Source: Candidatus Omnitrophota bacterium
GTDB lineage: Bacteria > Omnitrophota > Gorgyraeia > Duberdicusellales > 4484-171
Assembly (NCBI GenBank): GCA_023227945.1
Contig: JALOCC010000002.1
Span: 1-64,000 of the forward strand
DNA: 64,000 bases
Direction: 5' to 3'
The stretch's first letter is position 1. Every line of letters begins with the position of its first letter. Made by a program: the position numbers and the translations under genes. Positions 58,113 through 64,000 of the stretch are shown piece by piece. The notes below the pieces were generated by a model, which worked only from the letters and a program-made list of their open reading frames with translations, had not been told where the DNA came from and did no database searches.

Positions 58113-58658
58113 TTATGGCTCTTTGACAAATTTTTCCCCATCCCATGCCCAGCTTTCCCATTCATTGCCGCGAGCTATAACAGAACAATCGTTTCCCCTA
58201 TCGATGTTTTTTGCTATTTTCACTCTTGGAACCGTGTCAAAATCAGTTTCAATATCACAATTACTGCTGGCTAAAAAAATCTGGGACACCTTATCATTCT
58301 TAAACTTGTAGATAACAAGGTGGGTAAATTTTTTTGCCGTATCATAATAAATAAGCATTTGCTTAAATCCGTCACAGCCTAATTCAGCGAATTCAACCTT
58401 ATTGAACTGCCCGTTAATTGTAAAATTGAATATTTTTGGCTCTGCTTTTTTATTTTTAGCAGGTTTGGTTATCTTAATTAGCATATCGCCATGTGCCGCA
58501 AAGCGGTTTTCGATTTCAACCACTTCTTCTATCATATCCTTATCTAAATCAAGCTTATAAATTTCTATATTTTTATCATTTTTCTTTTTATTGGTAGTAA
58601 GGCAGCCTCCGAGTAAAAACAAAATCAAAAACATAGAAACCACATTAATAATTTTCAT
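58113..58658 (-). CDS. Lipoprotein of unknown function
   Basis: 181 residues from the ATG at 58658 (AGGGGAG upstream); a longer reading overlaps rph. The lipobox LLGGC at 16-20 marks SPII processing. The body resembles a VCBS/EF-hand-like or FG-GAP-type domain (DLDKDMIEEVVEIENRF..., DKVSQIFLASSNCD) used in binding. Function unknown; it lies 19 nt after rph. Confidence 0.7.
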   Translation of the reverse strand: MKIINVVSMFLILFLLGGCLTTNKKKNDKNIEIYKLDLDKDMIEEVVEIENRFAAHGDMLIKITKPAKNKKAEPKIFNFTINGQFNKVEFAELGCDGFKQMLIYYDTAKKFTHLVIYKFKNDKVSQIFLASSNCDIETDFDTVPRVKIAKNIDRGNDCSVIARGNEWESWAWDGEKFVKEP

Positions 58659-58677
58659 ATTTTCTCCCCTGTTTGAA

Positions 58678-59400
58678 TTATACATTCGGTAAAATATCTT
58701 TAAATAGGTTTCTCTCCATATCAATTATCTCTTCTATGCCGGATTTCCCAAGGTCAATAAGCGCATTCAAATCGTCTTTTGAAAACGAACCATGCTCGCC
58801 GGTGCCTTGCAATTCGATAAATTCACCAGACGACTTCATAACAATATTCATGTCAACCTCGGCATCTGAGTCTTCGGCAAAGTTTAAATCAAGGATGTAT
58901 TTGCCTTTCCATATACCAACACTTATCGCGCCTAAAAAATCAGTTATGCACATCTTGGCTATAGTCCCTGACTTAAAAAGCTTATGCAAACTATCGGTAA
59001 GGGCGCAGAATCCTCCAACGATTGATGCGACACGGGTTCCGCCATCAGCCTGTATGACATCACAATCAATATAGATTGTACGTTCTCCGATATTTCTTAA
59101 ATCAACTACGCTTCGCAGTGACCGCCCGATTAGCCGCTGTATCTCCATGGTTCTTCCTGAATTTTTATCTCTTGGTATACGTATCTGCGTTGAGCGCGGA
59201 AGCATACCGTATTCCGAAGTTACCCAGCCTGTGCCTGAGTTACGCAAAAATAAAGGGACATTTCTGTCAACTGTAGCCGTGCAGATTACGCGGGTATTGC
59301 CCACTTCAATAAGGCATGAGCCGTCCGCGTATTTTATATAATCTCTTTCGATATTGATTTTTCTAAGTTCCTCAAAAGCCCTGTTGTCAATTCTTTTCAT
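58678..59400 (-). CDS. rph: Ribonuclease PH
   Basis: 240 residues, full length. VICTATVDRNVPLFLRNSGT, GWVTSEYGMLPRST, RIPRDKNSGRTMEIQRLIGR and DCDVIQADGGTRVASIVGG are the RNase PH blocks, with phosphate and RNA ligands. It trims tRNA 3' ends using phosphate. The first ATG has a GGAGGAAATAT start. Confidence 0.97.
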   Translation of the reverse strand: MKRIDNRAFEELRKINIERDYIKYADGSCLIEVGNTRVICTATVDRNVPLFLRNSGTGWVTSEYGMLPRSTQIRIPRDKNSGRTMEIQRLIGRSLRSVVDLRNIGERTIYIDCDVIQADGGTRVASIVGGFCALTDSLHKLFKSGTIAKMCITDFLGAISVGIWKGKYILDLNFAEDSDAEVDMNIVMKSSGEFIELQGTGEHGSFSKDDLNALIDLGKSGIEEIIDMERNLFKDILPNV

Positions 59401-59411
59401 ATATTTCCTCC

Positions 59412-59440
59412 TTAATTTTCCGCCTACGGCGGAAAATTAA
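59412..59440. repeat. TTAA-bounded palindrome
   Basis: TTAATTTTCCGCC-TAC-GGCGGAAAATTAA, perfect 13-bp arms, 12 nt upstream of the rph start codon. The same design with other stem bases is at 37767-37797. Confidence 0.85.
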
Positions 59441-59493
59441 CCCCGCAGCCCCTGGTATCTAGACGCAAGGGGTAAATATAGCTTTCCCCAAAG

Positions 59494-60051
59494 TTATTCT
59501 TTAAAAAAATCCGTAATCGTAGAACGCTCTTTCTTAATAGCTGCATCGCTACGCAAAGAGAAACCTTCATCTCCGCTCTTAAAATATTTTTCGTTCAGCC
59601 CGGAATAATACATGGTAAATACTACCGCGTAAAAGCCTATAAAACCAAAAATATATTTAGAATGCTCGGTAGTAAGTGTAAAAACTATATCGAAAATTGC
59701 AAAAATAGCTAAAATCCATAGTATCAATACCTTCGCGTAAGGTTTAAGTTTTACCAAAATTATCCCAAGAAATATATTTACAGCCGCGAATAAAAATACG
59801 CCCGCTTTTAGAAGAAAATCATAGACAAAAGATTTAGTTTCCTTGACGAAAAACATAACTATCAATCCGGCTATACCGACAGAAACATTGAGGCCGGATA
59901 TAAATATGATCGCAAACGGGATTTTTCTTTTTTTGCTTTTTGAAGACAAGTAAAAATTTATACAGACAAAACTAAGAATCAAAAAGAATATAGCAAAAAA
60001 ACCGAAGTTTAATACCGGCTTTATAACATTAAAGAAAAGAGTTGAAAGCAT
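59494..60051 (-). CDS. Integral membrane protein of unknown function
   Basis: 185 residues, about five membrane helices (12-35, 47-68, 78-100, 105-125, 130-150) and a charged C-terminus (KKERSTITDFFKE). No known family. It lies 37 nt after the fumarase beta gene. Confidence 0.6.
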   Translation of the reverse strand: MLSTLFFNVIKPVLNFGFFAIFFLILSFVCINFYLSSKSKKRKIPFAIIFISGLNVSVGIAGLIVMFFVKETKSFVYDFLLKAGVFLFAAVNIFLGIILVKLKPYAKVLILWILAIFAIFDIVFTLTTEHSKYIFGFIGFYAVVFTMYYSGLNEKYFKSGDEGFSLRSDAAIKKERSTITDFFKE

Positions 60052-60088
60052 AGTTACTTCTGTAAATCCCGTTAGAGAACTTAGTTTC

Positions 60089-60619
60089 CTAACGGGGTAA
60101 ACGTTGATATATATTATTTCCCCTGGAATCTATAGCAACAATTAAAGGAAAATCAATTACCTTAAGTTTATAAACTCCTTCCGGGCCAAGAGCCTTAAAG
60201 CATACTAATTTTTTAGACAAAACTTTTTGGGCTAAAAGCGCGCCACAACCTGCTGGCGCAATAAAATAAACGCATTTATATTTTTTTATCAATTCTCGTA
60301 CTTTATTTGACCTGGCTCCCTTTCCTATCATTCCCACAAGCCCTTTCTTTAAAAATAAATCGACAAACTCATCCATTCGGCTGGATGTGGTAGGCCCGCA
60401 GGAACCGATGATTTTACCCTTTGGCGTTTCAGTCGGGCCGCAATAGTATATGATTTGGCCTTTTAAATCTAACGGGAGCTTTTTACCTTTTTTTATCAAA
60501 TCTACAATTTTTTTATGCGCCTGGTCTCTTGCGGTATAGACATAACCAGAGAACAATATTTCTTCTCCCGCCTTAAGCATCCTCAGAGCATTCATTTCTG
60601 CTTCCTTATGAACTTTCAT
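60089..60619 (-). CDS. Fumarate hydratase class I, beta subunit
   Basis: 176 residues. IIYYCGPTETPKGKIIGSCGPTTSSRMD and FIAPAGCGALLA are the class I fumarase C-terminal domain. It pairs with the alpha subunit at 61973-62821, from which it is separated by efp and a membrane-protein gene, although such pairs are usually adjacent. It could also be the beta subunit of L(+)-tartrate dehydratase; the two are not distinguishable by eye. Confidence 0.9.
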   Translation of the reverse strand: MKVHKEAEMNALRMLKAGEEILFSGYVYTARDQAHKKIVDLIKKGKKLPLDLKGQIIYYCGPTETPKGKIIGSCGPTTSSRMDEFVDLFLKKGLVGMIGKGARSNKVRELIKKYKCVYFIAPAGCGALLAQKVLSKKLVCFKALGPEGVYKLKVIDFPLIVAIDSRGNNIYQRLPR

Positions 60620-60642
60620 TTGTTATAGCTATATCAACTTTA

Positions 60643-60745
60643 GGTTACGAAGGTTACGGGAAGTTACGAAAGTTACATTTAAAACCTCGTGGTTTATTGT
60701 AACCTTCGTAACCTGCGTAACTTTCGTAACATTCGTAACCTTCAT
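60643..60745. repeat. TTACGAAGG repeat array, second copy
   Basis: GGTTACGAAGGTTACGGGAA and four or more CGTAACCTT/CGTAACTTT units in the opposite sense form a long hairpin with a period near 11 bp. It fills the gap between efp and the fumarase beta gene. Confidence 0.8.
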
Positions 60746-61299
60746 CAAGCTCTCCCTACGTATTCGCCAGTTGCCGTGTCTATACGCACAATGTCTCCTT
60801 CCTTGATAAAAAGCGGGGCATTGAGCTTAAAACCGGTTTCAAGAGTAATCTGTTTTCTGGCTGTGCCTTCTGTATCTCCTCTTAAGCCTATCGGCGCCTC
60901 CACCACACGAAGGTCAACTCTCGGCGGTAAATCTAGCGAAACAGCTTTCTTGTTGTGGCATAAGAATGTTACTTCTGAGTTTTCCTTAATGTAATTCTTG
61001 GCATCACCTACAATTTCTTCGTTTAATATAATTGTATCGTAAGTTTCCATATCCATAAAATGGAATCCGCTATTATCATGATACAAGTATTGCGCCTTTT
61101 GAGCCTCAAGCCTTACCTCTTCAACTTCATCATCGGGATTGTAACGCTGCTTTACAACGCGGCCGTCCTTTAGGTTCTTTAAATAAACCTGATAGCACGC
61201 CCGGTAATTGCCCGGGGTTCTATGGTCCATATCCACAACTATACAAAGTTCACCCTTATCATTAATAACCGAACCTTTCCTCAACCCTGATGCTTTCAT
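60745..61299 (-). CDS. efp: Elongation factor P
   Basis: 184 residues, three barrel domains. DMDHRTPGNYRACYQVYLKNL is domain I; the tip that usually carries the modified Lys (PGKG) reads PGNY, so the canonical lysine is Asn. The end GDIVRIDTATGEYVGRA is normal. It helps ribosomes through polyproline. GGAGGC at 61306-61311 comes from the upstream repeat. Confidence 0.95.
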   Translation of the reverse strand: MKASGLRKGSVINDKGELCIVVDMDHRTPGNYRACYQVYLKNLKDGRVVKQRYNPDDEVEEVRLEAQKAQYLYHDNSGFHFMDMETYDTIILNEEIVGDAKNYIKENSEVTFLCHNKKAVSLDLPPRVDLRVVEAPIGLRGDTEGTARKQITLETGFKLNAPLFIKEGDIVRIDTATGEYVGRA

Positions 61300-61485
61300 A
61301 AAATGCCTCCGTAGGTTTATCCGCCTTCGCTCTTTGTTAGAAGAGCAATAGCCATGATGGGCTTCCTCCTACGCTAAAGCTTCGGAGGACAAGTCGGCGG
61401 ATGTCACTATATTAGCAAGTCCTAAGGTAGATATATTTTAGGCAACATGGACTTGCCAGTTTGGTGTTCCGTATTTTTTGTAATT
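61300..61485. repeat. Repeat between efp and its neighbour
   Basis: TATCCGCC (61318) and GGCGGATG pairs, with TCCTCCTACGC..GCTTCGGAGGA between them. Its terminal GGAGG serves as the efp ribosome site. No promoter pair is obvious inside. Confidence 0.6.
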
Positions 61486-61983
61486 TCATCCTGAGCGACC
61501 GCGATGCAATGCAAGGGAATCAAAGGGCTTATTTCCCTTAAATTGTTCTCTTACTTTTGGCAATGAAAAAAACACGCAATAGATAGCCGGAAAAAGGCAG
61601 ATACGGATAAAAGTATCAAAAATCCAATACATTCTGCTTTGCCTGCTGATAACAAAAAATAATGCCATAATAACAAGCCCGAACAAAATAATTGCGCATT
61701 GAAAAAGAATAAACATTATTCTGGCAATATTCTTTGACATTAAAATGAATACGCAAAGTATTATAGTTGAAACTATAAATGAAAAAAATAATTGGTAAGG
61801 CATAAATGCAAGGTCCTGGTAAAAACCTAAAGGAGAAATTATCAAGCTTTTCAGTAACGAAAAACGCACAATATCATCCATGTGCAAAAGCGCCCCACGG
61901 CTTATCGGCAACAAAAGCAGCAGATTAACCACAATCACAAACGCCGTAACTATTCTTATCGTAAGCAACCACTTATCTTTCAT
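61486..61983 (-). CDS. Membrane protein of unknown function, C-terminus from a repeat
   Basis: 165 residues with four membrane helices (about 9-29, 60-80, 85-107, 118-140). Start overlaps fumarase alpha by 11 nt. The final residues PFDSLALHRGRSG are read from a TCCTGAGCGACC-type repeat that occurs in intergenic DNA elsewhere in the window. No function known. Confidence 0.65.
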   Translation of the reverse strand: MKDKWLLTIRIVTAFVIVVNLLLLLPISRGALLHMDDIVRFSLLKSLIISPLGFYQDLAFMPYQLFFSFIVSTIILCVFILMSKNIARIMFILFQCAIILFGLVIMALFFVISRQSRMYWIFDTFIRICLFPAIYCVFFSLPKVREQFKGNKPFDSLALHRGRSG

Positions 61984-62821
61984 TTGCCGTAATATTTTTT
62001 AGTTCGCAACTTGCACTGCGAAGAGCATGACAACTTATATTTATTGCTACCGGAAGCCCGGCGATATGCGTAGGCACAGTTTTTATTTTTACTGCTAAAG
62101 CTGTATGCGTTCCGCCTAACCCCATTGGCCCTATGCCTAAAGCATTTATCTTTTTAAGCAGCCTTTTCTCAAGGTTATTCAGTAATCTATCTTTATTTGG
62201 AAGATCTATCCCCGCAAGAAGCGCTTTTTTAGCCAAAAGCAATGCCTCATCAGAAGTTCCGCCTATTCCAACTCCCACAATAAAGGGAGGGCAAGCTTCG
62301 GGGCCGGCTTTCGCCACACTTTCAACAATAAAATCTTCAATTTCCGTCACCTCGACGGTAGGGTTAAACATTTTAAGCTGTGATTTATTCTCACTGCCGA
62401 AACCTTTCGGAAAAACAGTTACCTTGATACCTCTTTTAGCCGGATTAAAATCAACATGAGTGATTACACCTTTATAAGAAGGGGTAATTCTACAAAGCGG
62501 CGAAACCGAAAAAGGGCGTAAATAGTTCTTTCTGTAAGCTAAAGAGACTTCCTGTTCTATGTTTTTTACACAAACACAGGATATGGATTTATTATTACCT
62601 ACCTCAATGAAAATTATTGGCAGGCCGGTATCCTGGCAGATTGCCAAATCTTGCTTTTTTGCAATATCCGCGTTTCCCAAAATCCAGCTTAAAGCTTTTT
62701 TTGCTTTTTTATTTGTTTCAGCACGATAAGCTCTATTCAATAACTTCGAAACGTCCCTTCTGAGAGAAAAATTTGCCTCTTTAACCAAGAGCTCGATATC
62801 GCACTTTAATGGATTCTTCAT
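61973..62821 (-). CDS. Fumarate hydratase class I, alpha subunit
   Basis: 282 residues. Three cysteines for the [4Fe-4S] cluster are visible in LAICQDTGLP, GPEACPPFIVGVGIGG and ISCHALR. It dehydrates malate to fumarate with the beta subunit. Overlaps queE by ATGA. Oxygen-sensitive class I fumarase fits an anaerobe. Confidence 0.93.
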   Translation of the reverse strand: MKNPLKCDIELLVKEANFSLRRDVSKLLNRAYRAETNKKAKKALSWILGNADIAKKQDLAICQDTGLPIIFIEVGNNKSISCVCVKNIEQEVSLAYRKNYLRPFSVSPLCRITPSYKGVITHVDFNPAKRGIKVTVFPKGFGSENKSQLKMFNPTVEVTEIEDFIVESVAKAGPEACPPFIVGVGIGGTSDEALLLAKKALLAGIDLPNKDRLLNNLEKRLLKKINALGIGPMGLGGTHTALAVKIKTVPTHIAGLPVAINISCHALRSASCELKNITANER

Positions 62822-63489
62822 TTAACACCCAATATTTTGTGAAGCTGGCACATGGTTCTTACATCTATATGCTCCTTTTGACAAATATCGGAAAAAAATA
62901 TAAGTTTTTCCCTTAAAGCCTCTTCGAAAGGATTTTGCGGCTGAAGCACAAATGGCACATCCGGATTTACTCTTTTAATTATTCTTATTGATTCAAAAAT
63001 ATCATCTACTTGGGTATCTTTGCCGATTACAGCTTTAACGAATACTTCTTTTGCGCTGGCAATCTTCAAAAAATTCTCATGCTCATGCCAAAAACTAATC
63101 AAATTAGTCGAAGAAGGTAATTTGAAATCCATTGCTATTATATCAGTAAAACCTATTATTTCTTTCAGATTTTCATACATAATTCCATTAGTTTCAAGAT
63201 ATACGGTTTTGCCTTCGCCCTTTAACCGGCTAGCTAAAGTTTTTACAAAATCGGCATGCATGAGCGGCTCTCCTCCGGTTAAAGAAACAAAACTGCAAAC
63301 GCCGAGAGAAAGAATATCTTTCAATGCCTCTTCAACTGTTTTTTCGCTGTAATCGTTTAACCGTGTATCGCAGAATGAACAATGCATATTACAGCCGAAG
63401 AAACGGACAAATATCTGCTCGGTCCCCTGATGCAGGCCTTCACCTTGTATACTTTTAAAAATTTCTGAAATTTTAGCCTTCATATCCAT
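62818..63489 (-). CDS. queE: 7-carboxy-7-deazaguanine synthase
   Basis: 223 residues. Radical-SAM cluster motif GCNMHCSFCDT, SFVSLTGGEPLMH, IAMDFKLPSS. It makes 7-carboxy-7-deazaguanine for queuosine or related bases. It follows queC (gap 128 nt with a repeat) and is coupled to the fumarase alpha gene by ATGA. Confidence 0.93.
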   Translation of the reverse strand: MDMKAKISEIFKSIQGEGLHQGTEQIFVRFFGCNMHCSFCDTRLNDYSEKTVEEALKDILSLGVCSFVSLTGGEPLMHADFVKTLASRLKGEGKTVYLETNGIMYENLKEIIGFTDIIAMDFKLPSSTNLISFWHEHENFLKIASAKEVFVKAVIGKDTQVDDIFESIRIIKRVNPDVPFVLQPQNPFEEALREKLIFFSDICQKEHIDVRTMCQLHKILGVK

Positions 63490-63617
63490 TTGTTTTAAGT
63501 ATCACGTAGCACGTTTCAGGTAACAAGTCTTATTTAATAAACGTGTTACGTCCACTCCAGGTGGACTCGCCTAAATATCTTTCTATGGTGGCGAGGCTAC
63601 CTGTTACGTGAGGCAGC
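63490..63617. repeat. Palindrome between queC and queE
   Basis: TATCACGTAGCACGT..GGTAAC and ACGTGTTAC..GTTACGTG arms enclose a CCACTCCAGGTGG hairpin; the same family as the palindrome at 45945-46085. Confidence 0.75.
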
Positions 63618-64000
63618 TTATCGCAATAACGGATCTTTCATCCCCAGCTCCTCAAATGCCCCTATCCTAAACCTACAACTATCACATTTTAGGCAAGGCT
63701 TCTTGTTACCATTATAGCACGACCAAGTATATTCAAATGGAACTTTCAATTTTAACCCCAACTGAATTATTTCTTTTTTATTCTTATTAAGTAACGGGGC
63801 AACAATTTTTATGCCTTTATTTTTTAAACCTTCGCCTAAAGTTTTCTCAAAACCTTTTAGAAATTGCGGCCGGCAATCGGGATAACCGGAATAATCCTGG
63901 ATATGCGCTCCGATAAATATTGATTTTGCACCGATACTTTCTGCGAGAGATGCGGCATAGCTTAAAAAAATTATATTTCTTCCAGAAACATACGTAAGCG
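63618..64000 (-). CDS. queC: 7-cyano-7-deazaguanine synthase, C-terminal part (continues past right edge)
   Basis: The last 127 codons are visible. YVSGRNIIFLSYAASLAESI and IGAHIQDYSGYPDCRPQFL are QueC signatures, and CYNGNKKPCLKCDSCRFR gives the four zinc cysteines. It converts carboxy-deazaguanine to preQ0 with ATP and ammonia. The N-terminal ATP loop lies outside the window. Confidence 0.93.
   Translation of the reverse strand, partial: LTYVSGRNIIFLSYAASLAESIGAKSIFIGAHIQDYSGYPDCRPQFLKGFEKTLGEGLKNKGIKIVAPLLNKNKKEIIQLGLKLKVPFEYTWSCYNGNKKPCLKCDSCRFRIGAFEELGMKDPLLR

Noticed and set aside
1..64000. CRISPR array, tRNA or rRNA genes
   Set aside because: I found no regularly spaced identical direct repeats with unique spacers and no tRNA arm patterns or rRNA-like stretches. 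The repeats here are palindromic and irregular.

Overview
The window reads as chromosome of an anaerobic, AT-rich, Gram-negative-like bacterium. It has signal peptides, lipoboxes, AsmA-like proteins, an ExbB/ExbD pair, and intergenic DNA crowded with palindromic repeats. By general impression it resembles the candidate phylum Omnitrophota; this is inference, since there is no rRNA here to prove it. Almost every gene lies on the minus strand. The clear plus-strand genes are an RNA methyltransferase (2.05-3.23 kb) and glutamine synthetase (52.55-54.09 kb).

Layout. 0-22 kb: housekeeping and envelope genes (MFS-acyltransferase fusion with MarR regulator, MATE pump, two linked aldolases, PilZ and HAD proteins, AsmA-like proteins, MsrB-MsrA with a persulfide-dioxygenase/rhodanese protein). 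22-37.4 kb: an accessory stretch of small, mostly unlinked minus-strand genes separated by mosaics of short repeats. It holds an exported histidine-decarboxylase-like enzyme, a toxin-antitoxin pair, a HEPN protein and a complete retron (ncRNA, RT-TIR fusion, SIR2-like/DUF4917 protein), next to a stump of a gltD gene. 38-51 kb: an ExbB/ExbD pair and a large group 4 [NiFe]-hydrogenase operon. The operon has complex I-like subunits, three antiporter-type membrane subunits and a maturation protease, and is interrupted by a GIY-YIG gene carried on a small mobile element. 51-58 kb: a nitrogen and redox block (GAF-ANTAR regulator, HTH-fused glutamine synthetase, glutamate dehydrogenase, NfnB/NfnA). 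58-64 kb: RNase PH, two-subunit fumarase, EF-P, and queE/queC (partial at the right edge).

How it works together. The hydrogenase (reduced ferredoxin to H2 with ion pumping), the Nfn transhydrogenase, class I fumarase and ferredoxin-type proteins point to a fermentative, ferredoxin-centred energy metabolism. Glutamate dehydrogenase plus glutamine synthetase give ammonium assimilation.

The most unusual items are: (1) glutamine synthetase carrying an N-terminal excisionase/MerR-like DNA-binding domain, with a perfect inverted repeat lying exactly across its own promoter; (2) the RT-TIR retron with a recognisable ncRNA, translationally coupled to a second predicted NAD-consuming protein; (3) a GIY-YIG gene bounded by 12-bp terminal inverted repeats and a 4-bp direct repeat inside the hydrogenase operon; (4) a repeat family carrying a sigma-70-type promoter, about 73 nt of sequence and a GNRA-looped terminator, i.e. 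a candidate small-RNA family whose promoter also seems to drive a neighbouring gene; (5) an intercistronic element that runs exactly from stop codon to start codon in two places.
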